Shown: positions 10,901-21,458, counted from the first letter of the stretch. The stretch: 64,000 bases of DNA from Hemerocallis citrina (GCA_017893485.1 JACEHZ010000374.1:340001-404000); one strand, 5' to 3'. Notes: a model not told the origin generated them from the sequence alone. Made by a program: numbers and translations.

Positions 10901-12058
10901 GCACATACACATCTGTCTGATAATAATTATAAAATGATCAAGGCGGGGTTTATAGGAAAGATCTAGTAGTGGGAAAGCATAGAAATATGTACTTAGAAGG
11001 GGGCCCATATTTTCCATATGATTATCTGTTATCTGACTCTGTCTATATTACTTCCTATAGGAAGGTGTAGGGAAGAAGAGAACCACTAGGTTCTATCTGT
11101 CTGTCTGGATCTGTTATCTGACCCTGTCTACATTACTTCTTATAGGAAGGTATAGAGAAGAAGAGAACCACTAGGTTCTATTTTTCTAATCTGTTATCTG
11201 ATATCTGTCTGAATCCTGAGTACACGGCCCTATATGATCCCCTACAAAATCTACAAACGTAACTGTTTTTGAATGTAGCAACCATGTGATAAAAGGATGG
11301 CACATGAAGTGCTACCTAGTTAGTAATTAATACAAGACTTATAAGAATCTGTATCAGGCATCTGAATCTGAATCTGAATCTGTTATCTGATTTTCTAATT
11401 ATTTGATTATCTGATTATCTGTTATATGTCTGACATTATCACTTGACATCATTATTTGACATTATCTGTATATCTGTCTGCATGCTATTTGACTTTTGAC
11501 ACTTGACACATGTTAGTATATCATGCTAGTTGATTCTGTTATACCATGCTATATCTGTTTTTGCTATTATTTAGATTTGTTAGTTTCCATGTACTTCTAT
11601 CCTGCATTACAAGCGGCCCGTACTTGCTTTGACAGGAATCTTGTTTCTTTTTTGTTCTTTATGTAATTTGTCAAATTGCAGATTTTGGTGATCAGCTGCC
11701 CGATGGAGTATGTGATCTAAAGTTCTAGTTGGCTGGAGCTTTTGCTATCTTCATTTATTTCCGCTGCTCATTTTGAACAATGTATCTGTTACTTGGATTC
11801 TTTGTATTTGGGCAGTATGACGCAGGACTTTTGACTTATTCAGATCTGGTTTATTTGAGATTAATACATTTTGTTTCAAGTAAATTTTGTTGGTATATTG
11901 ATTCAATTATGCATGTGTGGTTGATTCTCTTGTTTCCGACTCTGATTATTTTGTGAGATATTGTAAAGATTCCTAAACAGCTTATGGATGATGAAAATCA
12001 TTCGTTGGGGCAATGTTACGTGCTCGTATTCCGTATTTTTGGAAAGCAGGGCGTGACA
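7934..12058 (+). mobile_element. 4.1-kb solo LTR of a Tekay/Del-like chromovirus
   Basis: It begins TGTAACCCCTAATTTCCC and ends GGGCGTGACA (TG...CA), flanked by TTATG on both sides (7929-7933 and 12059-12063). This is a perfect 5-bp target duplication. There are no internal coding domains. A TATA-like run (8478-8493) precedes a GC-rich leader. The last ~600 bases match, in inverse orientation, the LTR end at 47021-47510, and its middle (9400-10900) matches 54300-55760. Both belong to the chromovirus whose pol lies at 57.2-64 kb. Absence of a second LTR and of internal sequence indicates LTR-LTR recombination. The GC-rich Pro/Ser frames at 8558-8930 are leader sequence, not genes. Confidence 0.85.
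8925..9400. repeat. TGATC-rich degenerate repeats
   Basis: TTGATC, GATCAT and CCGTCCGATC-type words recur every 10-25 bp inside the solo LTR, just after the GC-rich leader. There is no fixed period. It looks like an expanded simple motif. Confidence 0.6.
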
Positions 12059-12129
12059 TTATGTTTTGGATCTACATGTAAATGTAATTGCATTTCATTC
12101 CTACCATTTATCCTCAGTGGCAGTATCAT

Positions 12130-12336
12130 TTAATGCACAATTGAATTTTTATTAGTGTAATAGTCTAAGTAGTAATATGGATTTTCTAATTGTATTAATT
12201 CTGTTGTTTTTACTTTTGTTTGTTTAATATGTAAATTAGTAGCTTCTATATCTACCAAGGCTACTTGTTTATTCCATATTTCACTGTCATAATATTCTAT
12301 TTCTATTTTAAATTTGTTATTATTTTGATTTTCCAA
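12130..12336 (-). pseudogene. pararetroviral fragment, degraded first retropepsin-like site
   Basis: A 68-codon minus frame contains ALVDIEATN at the place where the retropepsin active site D-T-G-A would be expected. It ends at the border with the solo LTR. The motif LLGADFL continues the domain on the other side of the LTR, at 7896-7916. The altered triad indicates an inactive relic. Assignment depends on this context. Confidence 0.45.
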
Positions 12337-12359
12337 TGTATTTATTATTTATATTAATT

Positions 12360-13000
12360 CCAATACTGGTTGTTTGTTTTTATTGATAGTGAACTCTTTT
12401 CGAACATTATTTGTGGTGATTTTCCTTTTGCAATTTCTTTTGCTTTATTAAAGTCAAATTCTACATAATTTGGTATAGTCATTTCAGGGTTTTCTCTAAC
12501 TGGTTTGTATCTTATAATTGCTCTGAATAGCAGTTCTATCTTAAAATTATCTGTATTTTTGTTTTTTTACGTCATTCTTACTAGTAAAAGCATAAATATT
12601 TCTTATTTTTATACTCATAACTTTGCTTTTTTTTTTCTTCTATCATTTCTATTTTTGGTAATCTGTGGTACATGACTAAACTTTTGTCCTTATTTTCTTC
12701 GGTCATACTTATAGAGAAATTTGATTTTATTGTAAATTTTATTTTTGATACATTAAGTTTCCTTATACTATTCTTATTAAGGCATCTTATGTACTTGATA
12801 TTATTCTATCATCCATTAGGTATATTTCTAGGGGTGTATTTATTCATTCTTTAAAATAAGCTGTTATTATTATTTGTACTGCTCCTAAATATATGTGTCT
12901 TAAATTTTTTCTGGTTTTCTTACTTATCTTTTCCATCTCTTGTCTTATTAGTTTTTCTTTTATTAATGGAATTATGGTTTTTCCTTAGGCTTGTTCGATA
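12360..13000 (-). pseudogene. pararetroviral movement-protein remnant (30K superfamily)
   Basis: Across several stops the minus strand shows RHIYLGAVQIIITAYFKE (about 12847-12930), then TPLEIYLMDDRII (about 12800-12840), and a later GNLMYQK. The hydrophobic-rich 'xxHxGxxxI' strand followed ~20 residues later by 'LxDxR' is the core of caulimovirid 30K movement proteins, which form tubules through plasmodesmata. Multiple in-frame stops and shifts make it non-functional. Confidence 0.6.
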
Positions 13001-13298
13001 TTTATAGGTTGTTCATTATTTATGGCTATTATGATGGTATTTTTTTTCCTTTCAAATATTGGAAGTTTAAAAATATCTCTTTTGGTTTTATGTCTAATTT
13101 GGATGCTCTTATTTTATCATATTTTTGTATGTCAAATCTCATTCTTTCTCTTATTTCTTCATTATTTTATTCTCTTTCTAATTATTCTGCCATTTCTATT
13201 ATTTCTGGCATCATATTTATTTCACATTTTTCTGTTTCATTTTCACTATTTTCACTATCTTCTTCTAGTATCATTAATTTTTCCTCTTCACTAATTTC

Positions 13299-13687
13299 TT
13301 ACCAGTCTTCCTCATATTCTCTGTGTTCATAGTTTAAGTTATTCATATTTTCAATTTTTTCTATGTATTTTATATTTCCTTTTTTCATTCTCATATGGCA
13401 ATTTGGTGATGTGTTTTCTCCATATATATAACAATTACTTTTTTTTTTTGAGTTTTTCGAATATGGTCTATTTTTATTCATTCTTCTAAAGTATCTTTTA
13501 TAGAGTTTTTTATATTGCTTGAAAGTTTTTCTATATTTTGGTTTATAATTTTGAAGTTTGTGTTTACGTCTCTTTGTATAATTATAGTTATTATTACATC
13601 TCCAATGATTTGGTCTTGCATCTTCACAACAAATCCATTGTTTATAGTTCTATTGTATTTTATAGTTGCTCTAGTTTCTTGGCACAC
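13299..13687 (-). pseudogene. pararetroviral coat-protein C-terminal remnant with zinc knuckle
   Basis: Two overlapping minus frames (13478-13687 and 13299-13481). The second contains KKKSNCYIYGENTSPNCHMR, a CX2CX4HX4C-type knuckle in which the second Cys is replaced. It is followed by a Lys-rich and then an acidic stretch. Basic, Lys-rich knuckles next to acidic tails are typical of caulimovirid coat proteins, where they bind the pregenomic RNA. It lies upstream of the movement-protein remnant on the same strand. Confidence 0.5.
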
Positions 13688-14127
13688 TTTATCCCTATAA
13701 TCTTTTACAAATTATGTTCTATACCCTAAAGTATCTACTTCTTTTTTTACTTTCTCACCTATGTATGCATTATATATATTTATACTCTATGGATCAGGTA
13801 GTTTTATGAAAAATGAGTCCAAGATTAGACTCATTTCTTCTTTTGTATAATAACTATCTTGAAAATATTATTGGAATTCACAAGCATAGTTGTCAAAATA
13901 ACACACGTCGCATATTTTTAAATTACTTGATCTCCATCTTACTTGGTTCTTTTTGTATATAGTGTATTTTTCTCATTTATCATAGACACTGAATTCTGTC
14001 CTTATTTTTATCTCATAATTTGTAATTATTTCTTTTAGTTCTAAGGTTCGTTTTGCTGAGTTTTCTTATGTTCCTTTATCATCAATTGGTCTTGATTTTC
14101 TGATAGTATTTCTTTCTTTTTTCTTTA

Positions 14128-15259
14128 GGGGGCGTTCGGTACGCGGATTGGAGAATTTCCAGGAATTGGTGGATTCCCAGGAATATGAGGGTGGGAATGA
14201 AGATTTTCGGTAATGTTGCAATACTGTGTTTGGTATACGACATTACATGGTTGGGAATACTTTATTACCGTGTTTGGTATAGAACAATTCATTCCCATCA
14301 ATCCATCTATGTAGTAGACATTACCGAAAATACCCTTTTGGCTTTATTTAAAAATAAATAAATATAAAAGTTATCTAATTTAGTAATTGATGTATATGCA
14401 TGCATGTGCAAAAGCAATACTGATATATATCTTATAAACTTTAGTAAATTAACAAATAGATTACTAAAAAAAATTTCACTATGATTCAAATATATTTCAA
14501 CCAGTGTTTTACCTCTGTTGTTAAGCTTTAGTGACCACTCCTGTCGAGTTCCACTTAATTTTACAAGTTAATGTGAATTTATGTTCTGACAGGACAGGAA
14601 CAAGAAGATTGACAAACTGAACATCAGAATGGAGATTACTACAACTTTAGCAAGAAGGGATGACTTTTGGCCTTGTTATTAGCACTAGAAGAGATGATCA
14701 AGCCTCGTCAGTGCCTAAATATACAGTAGACAGTCACCAGAGTCCAAAGTGAATTTATGTTCTGTAGAAAAGTGGGTTGGTGACATGACATTGACATCGG
14801 TGGTGTTTAGGAGAGAAGTCTAACAACTACATCATTGTGATTAGGTCGTTGACTTTGTTCTAAGTAGATGCTGGTTTCATTGGAGGAATTCATCAATGTC
14901 CAAGTACAAATGAACGGGATCATGAGAAGTACTCATCTCCAAAACACATCAAATACAGTAATCGTTACACTTAATACAGATCGAGCGAAAGAGGAATTCC
15001 TATCACATCTCAGTATGAAGAAAATGCCTGAAAATCTGGAGGGTGTTTTGGATATGCAATAATCTCACACATTTTTTATGTGGATGAATCTACAAATCCC
15101 ACCATTTTCAAGGAAAATGTTTATCCTTCCAAACTAACTATTTTGATAATCCTGAGAATTTAAAATTATTTATAAAACTATACCTATGTCTTACCAAACC
15201 AGGTAATCAAGAGGGTAATTCTAGATTTCCTTATACATTACCGCGTACCAAACGCCCCC
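14128..15259. mobile_element. PIF/Harbinger-type non-autonomous element
   Basis: 1132 bp. The left end is GGGGGCGTTCGGTACGCGG and the right end is its inverse with one mismatch in 19. TTA lies on both sides (14125-14127 and 15260-15262). Beyond the TIR, the subterminal GTAATGTTGCAATACTGTGTTTGGTAT and similar phrases are repeated. No transposase was seen. A 64-codon plus frame at 14868-15062 has no recognised family and may be captured or random. It is inserted in the pararetroviral relic. Confidence 0.75.
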
Positions 15260-15262
15260 TTA

Positions 15263-15656
15263 GTGAATTCCACTATTTTTCTACAACTCCTATAAAGGTT
15301 GCTTGTATAAATTTCTGAAGATACATTTCCTGAAAGGTTTTTCCTAATTCATACAATTGGTGAAGCCTTTACACATTCTTTTATTGACCTATCTACGTCA
15401 TTTCCGCAATCTAGATCTAGCCATTCTCCATTTTCTGCTATTCCCTTTTCATAGTGTTTTGCAGGTTCATATTTTGGGTTTTCTTTTTCTTTATCTTTTC
15501 CAAACTTATTATTTTTTATGTCTTGCCATTTTCATGGTAGGTGATAAGGCCTTTTGTTAGGTGGTGACCTTAAGATTTCGTATGTATTAATTTGATTTTT
15601 TGTAGGTTTTGTTAAAATTTTATCTTTTTCTTGATCCATTTTTACTTCTTCACTCT
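15263..15656 (-). pseudogene. pararetroviral polyprotein fragment
   Basis: A Lys/Asn-rich minus frame (for example KDKILTKPTKNQINTYEILR near 15590-15640). It stops being open at both insertion borders: the Harbinger element on the left and the Tat-like LTR on the right. At the right border the same reading direction resumes at 25035 after the ACTCT duplication. Confidence 0.45.
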
Positions 15657-16449
15657 TGATGCGGTTTGTTTCTGGGAGACGTGTGGATGCACCAGGTGTG
15701 AGTTCGGACTCGATTTGTATTGAAGGAGAAGGCTGCTTGTCAGACGACCCTCGGCTGACCGAGCGGTACTGGTGACGGGCTTGGAATGAGGTGGATGTCT
15801 GGGCTCGGATCAGAGGGCTCGGATCCGAGGTCTTGTGTACCTGCAGACGGTCCTGAAACACCGGGGTTTATCCCGGCGGCGGACCCTCCGACGATCTAGT
15901 CAGTCTCTGTGAGAGAGTAGCAATAACTAGGAGAATTTAGGTGGCAAAAGATTGATTACCTGAAAAGGTGGGTGAGGGTCTGGTATTTATAGGGAATTCC
16001 AACCGGGTTGGGATCCACTTGGGGGCCGGGTCTGAACCCGAAAGCCCATGGGCCTGACGTGGCAGAAGGCCCAGGGGGTTTAGGGCTGACGTGGCAGTAC
16101 CAAGAGTGGTATAGGGCTGACGTGGCCAAGCCCTTAGTAGTATTTGGAGCTGACATGGCTGATCATGGGGCTCCTGCGCTTCTGGGAGAATCTGGTGGCC
16201 TAGGTTGGGCCAGGTCATCTTCATTCTTCACCAGGCTGGGCGGACGGCCCGTGGGGCTGTCGTGGATCGGAGGCCGAGGGCCATCGGGACTCGTCGGACA
16301 CGAGGAGACCAGGTCTGTGGGGGTGAACTTGAGGTTCGGCGCCGACCCTGTAGTGGTTCGAAGCCGAGCCAGACTGTTGTTTTTCCCATTTTTGAGTGAA
16401 AGTTGTACTAGGCCCTGGTTGGGCCCCAAGCCATTTTTACCCTACCATA
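15657..16449 (-). repeat. 3' LTR of the Tat-like element
   Basis: 793 bp. On the forward strand it begins TGATGCGGTTTGTTTCTGGG and ends CCCTACCATA. The 5' LTR ends CCCTACCACA, so the outermost base pair on this side has mutated (TG to TA in element orientation). Confidence 0.85.
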
Positions 16450-16470
16450 CAAGCCCCCCACTCCTGCGGG
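16450..16470 (-). promoter_or_regulatory. polypurine tract
   Basis: Directly inside the 3' LTR the minus strand reads GCAGGAGTGGGGGGCTTG, a purine-rich plus-strand primer site in the expected place. Confidence 0.6.
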
Positions 16471-16514
16471 GGTGCGGGAGCTAGCCGTGGAGGAGTGTTC
16501 ATGGTTGCAGAAAT

Positions 16515-17410
16515 GGGATGGCGAATCGCTGGGCCTTCATGAGGGGGATGCCCTGATGTGAGAACGAACCTCGAGCTGGCGAGGGTTTATGGGCCAGCAA
16601 GGGTGATGGCGAGCCGTTGAGACTTCCTGAGAAGATTACCCTGGTGCCGGCCGGACCTCGAACTTTCGAGGGATTACGGGTCGGCAAGGGTGATGGCGAG
16701 CCGTTGAGCCTTCCTGAGAAGGTTACCCTGGTGCCGGCCTGACCTCGAGCTTTCGAGGGATTATGGGTCGGCAAGGGTGATGGCGAGCCGTTGAGCCTTC
16801 CTGAGAAGGTTACCCTGGTGCCGGCCTGACCTCGAGCTTTCGAGGGATTACGGGTCGGCAAGGGTGATGGCGAGCCGTTGAGCCTTCCTGAGAAGGTTAC
16901 CCTGGTGCAGGCCTGACCTCGAGCTTTCGAGGGATTACGGGTCGGCAAGGGTGATGGCGAGCCGTTGAGCCTTCCTGAGAAGGTTACCCTGGTGCAGGCC
17001 TGACCTTGAGCTTTCGAGGGATTACGGATCGGCAAGGGTGATGGCGAGCCGTTGAGCCTTCCTGAGAAGGTTACCCTGGTGTCGGCCTGACCTCGAGCTT
17101 TCGAGGGATTACGGGTCGGCAAGGGTGATGGCGAGCTGTTGAGCCTTCCTGAGAAGGTTACCCTGGTGCAGGCCTAACCTCGAGCTTTCGAGGGATTACG
17201 GATCGGCAAGGGTGATGGCGAGCCATTGAGCCTTCCTGAGAAGGTTACCCTGGTGCAGGCCTGACCTCGAGCTTTCGAGGGATTACGGGTCGGCAAGGGT
17301 GATGGCGAGCCGTTGAGCCTTCCTGAGAAGGTTACCCTGGTGCAGGCCTGACCTCGAGCTTTCGAGGGATTACGGGTCGGCAAGGGTAATGGCGAGCCGT
17401 TGAGACTTAG
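16515..17410. repeat. 87-bp tandem array, about ten units
   Basis: Units carry GGTCGGCAAGGGTGATGGCG, CCTTCCTGAGAAGGTTACCC and CCTCGAGCTTTCGAGGGATT. The unit start recurs near 16590, 16677, 16764, 16851, 16938, 17026, 17113, 17200, 17287 and 17375. The first and last units are the most diverged. Each unit contains the perfect palindrome CTCGAAAGCTCGAG-like core (CCTCGAGCTTTCGAGG). 87 is a multiple of three, so the minus strand stays open (29-residue repeats); I treat that frame as a by-product. This matches the satellite-like 3' region known for Tat elements. Confidence 0.9.
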
Positions 17411-18343
17411 AATGTTTGAGTAGGGTGGCCTGCTGTCGTTGTGGAGCATTGAAGGCGCTCCGGGATCTGTGCGATGTTCCAATTTTCTAGGGGCATTAAT
17501 GGTGCCGTCTAATAAATGCATGGCGCATGGGCTTCTGTCGTTTGGCTTTCCCAAGGTCGTAGTGTGGATCTGTGGGGGAGGTTATAAATACCCAACTCCC
17601 CCATGCGGATTTGATCACAGCAAGGGTGGTCCACTGGCCATCAGAGGTGTCTGCTTCGGCGGACGCCTGTTTCTTGTAAAACTTTAACCCTGGTCGTGTC
17701 GGAGGGGTGGTTACTCTGCCACCCGGATCTTCTCTTGGATCTGATGGCCCTGATACGGTGGCCAGATCTAAGGGAGATCAGGGCGAGAGGGATAACGACC
17801 GAAATCCTGACCGGAGGATTCGGAGCCTCGGATTGGTGGTGGCTTTGCCGTCTGGATCCTTTTTCGGGTCAGACGACCCTGACGCGGTTGTTTGGCCCGA
17901 GAGAGATCCAGACGGGAGGGGCATCAACCGTATTCCGGAACTGGGGCTGAAGAGCCTCGGATAGATGGGTCGTCTCTGATTGGAGGCGTGCCGATCTGCT
18001 TTCTGACAGGGTTCTAGGCGATGGTGGCTTTTCTCCCACCCTCGAACAGTTCGGGGTTTCGGCTGCCGAGGCCGTAAGCCCCGAGCTGCTCGCGGGTGAG
18101 AGGGGAGCCGACCGAGTCCTGGAGCCCGGGGCGCCTGTCGAAGGATGGCGCCTCAAATCTTAAGTGAAAACATTTTCTCCGCTGAACACTTTATCCGAAC
18201 CGACCCCTGTGTCTGGCTGCCAGCCTGGCACTGAGTGACGTCAGCAGCTCACGTTTCGAGGACGTGGCGCGATTATCCAGGCGGCAGTTACACGTCAATC
18301 GGTGAACAGTAATTGCGGAAATCGAGGAGTCGTTTTCATCCTT
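17411..18343 (+). other. spacer upstream of the antisense gene, with a second TATA-like site
   Basis: GC-rich non-coding DNA between array and gene. GGTTATAAATACCCAACTCCCCC at ~17580-17602 closely resembles the TATA region at 18341-18368 (TTTATAAATATCCCCACCTCTCCCC). The upstream region may therefore contain a duplicated promoter. The several 80-90 codon frames here overlap on both strands and show no motif. Confidence 0.5.
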
Positions 18344-18351
18344 TATAAATA
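18344..18351 (+). promoter_or_regulatory. TATA box of the antisense gene
   Basis: TATAAATA lies in the context CCTTTATAAATATCCCC, followed by a pyrimidine-rich stretch with likely start sites (TTCTTTCTTTTTC, TCCAACACTTCAGC) and, ~160 bp later, the ATG at 18510. Position and strand suit an independent RNA polymerase II promoter that opposes gag transcription. Confidence 0.6.
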
Positions 18352-18509
18352 TCCCCACCTCTCCCCCTATCGCCCACTTCCTCCTCGCTTCTTTCTTTTT
18401 CAAAAAATCTTCCAACACTTCAGCACTCGTCCCCGCAGTTTGCTGTACCAGGCTCGTTCTTCCGAAGCGACCCTAGGTTAGTTGGTAAGTCTGTTTAGTT
18501 TAGGCACAG

Positions 18510-20739
18510 ATGGACAGGGCTCAGTCCGTCTCGTCAGCGTCGACGTCTAGGGGGGAAGCGAAACCCACCTCCAAATCGACGTTGTGGGAGGAGCCCGTGC
18601 TTGAAGGGGAGTCCGTTCATAATGTGGAGCCTTCGGATTCGGTTTCGTGGGAGGAGCCGGTAGGCGAGGAGGTACCGGTGTACAATGTGAAGCCGTTGCG
18701 ATCTCGGAACCCTTTTGTGGTGGAGAGCAGCGAATCTGAGGACGAGAGCGGCAGTTCGAACGAAGTCCGGGTTCTGGAGTTGGCTTCCGAAGAGGAGGGT
18801 GGCCCCGAAGGGGGTGAAGCCGAAGGGCCTCGAAATCCGACCGGTCTGGGGCGATTATCTACCCCCTCGCCGGAGCAAACTAAGAAGAGGAAGAGGGCTC
18901 CGAGGAAGACGGGGTCGAAGACCGGTGGCTCGAGCCAGGCGCCTGTCTACCGCAACTTGATGACAGGGTCGCCCATACAGCCGAAGCCTTTCCGTCAGTA
19001 CCCCGACGATCTTTCTGATAAGGAGCTTTTCGGCATCCAGCCGTCTTCGCCGAGTCGGAAGAGGGTGCAGATGGACGCGATTCCGACCGTCTTGGAGGGT
19101 GGAGACTTGGAGGCTGTGCAGCTAGCGTACAACATAGGGCCCGGCTATGAATTGATGCTGCCGAACTCTACTCTGCGTCCAACTGACCCCTGTCTGCTTG
19201 GTATTGCGTCTTCCCAGTGGACGCCTTCATCTCTGGGCTGAGGCTGCCAGTCCACCAGTTTGTTCGGGATGTGTTGAACTGGGCGTCTCTGGCACCGATG
19301 CAGTACGGGCCGAACTCCTGGAAGCAGATTATCTGCTTCGTGTTGATGTGCGAGGAGCAAAAGATACCCCTTCGGCTGAACGTGTTCCGAGCGATGTTGA
19401 TGATCAGCTCGGCTTCTGAGGGTGTTTACTACATTTCGCCCCGGAGTAAGGAGAAGGTCATCCATAGCCACCCGGACTCCATCAAGGATTGGAAGAAAAA
19501 GTATGTGGTGATCCGGAGTGAGGAGCCCTGGGACATTCCCACTCCATGGAACCACTCTAAGCCGAACTACAAAATGCCGAGGCCGAGGGACCTGACGGCC
19601 GAGGAGTGGGGGTTTGTTGAGCGCCTCCGTCTATCGCCTAGTATAAATTGGACGAAGGTGACGGAGGGTCATCTGGCGAGCGTCGGACTGAGCCCGGCCG
19701 TTCTGTGTATGTAGTTGTTCCTTTTCTCTCGATCTTTTTGTACTTTCGCGCTCATTGTCCTTAATGGGTTTTTTTGCAGATATGGATGAAGCATCGATCA
19801 AGGCAAAGAGGCTCGCCATGAAGAAGGAGAATGCCGAGAAGAAGGGGGACGTGACGAAGACGAGGGGGTCGTCCCAGGCGGTCTCCGAGGCTCTCGTTCA
19901 GCCGAGGGCCAAAAGGACTCGCTCGGAGACGGGCCAGGACGCGGCTACTTCGAAGGGCCAGGGCCAAGCGAAGGCATCCGCTCTTGAGAAGGGGAAAGGT
20001 CCGTTGGTCGAGGAAGAGGACCCAGTGGTGGTGATGTTGCGGCAACGGTGGGCACCGGATTGGTCGGTTCGGATGGGGGACTGTCTGACCGAGGAGGCCT
20101 AGGCTGTCGAGGTGGTGGAGAAGTTGGCAACCCCTCGAGACCGCAGGGAGATGGAGAGCGAGCCTGTGGAGGTGGCGTTCACGCGCCTGGCGCAGGCCAC
20201 CGTGCTGGTAAGCTCGTCGACCCTATCCCCCTTGTTAATTTTACCGCGGAAGTCTTTTTCTTATCTGCATTGGTCGGTCGCAGGCTTGCGTGCAGGGGGC
20301 TAACGTAAAGACCCTCTATGAAGCGGCCCTGGCACAAGAGCGAGCTCGGGCGGATAAGAGCGAGCGGGAGATGAAGGAGATGCGGATCGAGCTCGAGGGC
20401 TCGCACAAGAGGGAGCAGCAGATGAAGCTCGAGCTCGAAGCCAAGGATGCGGAGTGGGGGAAGAAGGTGGTCTCCTTGAAGAAGAAGTTCGCCAAGGTGG
20501 AGGAGGAGCTGACGAATGCGGGTCAGATGATGGTGATCAAGGCCCAGGACGAGTGTTATGCGAAGGTCCTCAGTCACGTGAGGCACTTCTACCCGACCCT
20601 CGACCTGTCCAACTTCGATTATGACATGGAGATCGAGGGGACACCGAAGACCCCCAATAGAGGGGGGCCCATTGATGACCCGGCTGCCGACCCCCCTGTG
20701 AACCCGGTCGATGCTGAGGTGGGAAAACAAGTTGTATAG
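18510..20739 (+). pseudogene. antisense gene of the Tat-like element (PF04195-type 'gypsy type transposon' protein), three exons
   Basis: Exon 1 is 18510-19706, exon 2 is 19780-20207 and exon 3 is 20284-20739. Introns 19707-19779 (GTATGT...TTTGCAG) and 20208-20283 (GTAAGC...GTCGCAG) are in phase. The N-terminal ~220 residues are acidic, Ser/Glu-rich and low-complexity with a basic KKRKRAPRK patch that could be nuclear targeting. Next comes a conserved domain (GLRLPVHQFVRDVLNWASLA, then CFVLMCEEQKIPLRLNVFR) typical of plant proteins annotated as putative gypsy-type transposon. The end is a coiled coil (SEREMKEMRIELE...LELEAKDAEW). Two lesions are visible: a one-base loss near 19190 (the frame changes between TDP and SAWYCVFPVDAF) and TAG at 20101-20103. 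Its molecular role is unknown. It faces gag and sits where pol would be. Confidence 0.75.
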
Positions 20740-20921
20740 CTTTATGTTTCTTTTTCCTTCTCTCGATTGTATTTGCCTTCCGCGGACTGGCCACCGCATT
20801 TTTTGTAAGAAGCAACTCAATTTATAAAAAGAGAATTTTTGACTGGCCAAGTGTTTTGACTTCGGATATTTCCGAACCTCCTTGCTTATGTGTTTTGAGT
20901 GGGCTGGTTCTCTTGTAGGTT

Positions 20922-21458
20922 ATGGCTCTCCCTCCTGAGGCGGACCCCCGTCGTTCTGACGTGGCGTGGCTCCGGAGCAAGGTTGAGGCCCTGGAGGTCA
21001 CTTTGGTTCGGTACCGTAAGGGGGCCCGTGACACTGATGCGGCCTTCAATTATTACGGGAACAAGTCTGAAGCCCTAAGTGAGGAGGCAAGCCGGCTGAG
21101 GAGGGCGATGGTGGATCGGGAGCTCGGGGGCGTCGGACTCGGATATACTATGTCGAGCTCCACGGTGCAGAGGCCCTCCTCTGAGAAGCTACTTCGTGAT
21201 GTGATAGTGGAGAAGGAGATGGAGATACACCGTTACAGGACGATGCTGGGTGTCTCGACATCTTCCTCGGGGGGTCGGCGAGCGGAGGGGGTTCCCTCTG
21301 CGCTGCTGCTGTTGGAGCGTATGCGACCAGTTGATGCCCCGAGCTCCGTGGCCGGTGTGTCGACCGTGTCCGAACCGAAGGACCGTCATGACAAAGAGAG
21401 AGTTCCAAGTTGTTCGGTCGGAGTGATCCCGCCATTCGTCGGACCCGAGGGGCCCTAA
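20922..21458 (+). CDS. coiled-coil frame following the antisense gene (fourth exon or separate gene)
   Basis: 178 codons from the ATG at 20922. The frame includes SDVAWLRSKVEALEVTLVRY, SEALSEEASRLRRAM and EKEMEIHRYRTMLG, so it is helical and coiled-coil-like. It is preceded by TCTCTTGTAG at 20910-20919, a good splice acceptor. GAG|GTGGGA at ~20718 would be an in-phase donor in exon 3, joining VDAE to VMALPP. If used, it makes a longer protein and bypasses the TAG at 20737. Alternatively it is a separate unit, with the TATA-like TTTATAAAAAG at ~20820. No family recognised. Confidence 0.5.
   Translation: MALPPEADPRRSDVAWLRSKVEALEVTLVRYRKGARDTDAAFNYYGNKSEALSEEASRLRRAMVDRELGGVGLGYTMSSSTVQRPSSEKLLRDVIVEKEMEIHRYRTMLGVSTSSSGGRRAEGVPSALLLLERMRPVDAPSSVAGVSTVSEPKDRHDKERVPSCSVGVIPPFVGPEGP

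Noticed and set aside
12672..13729. Plus-strand hydrophobic frames (Phe/Ile/Leu/Ser-rich)
   Set aside because: They are antisense shadows of AT-rich, Lys/Asn-rich pararetroviral sequence on the minus strand.
16515..17410. CRISPR-like array
   Set aside because: Units are contiguous near-identical 87-bp repeats without variable spacers, in a plant retrotransposon.
16499..17554. Long minus-strand frames with 29-residue repeats (NPSKARGQACTRVTFSGRLN type)
   Set aside because: They follow purely from an 87-bp tandem repeat whose length is a multiple of three. They lie between the polypurine tract and the antisense gene, and there is no start context or recognised domain.
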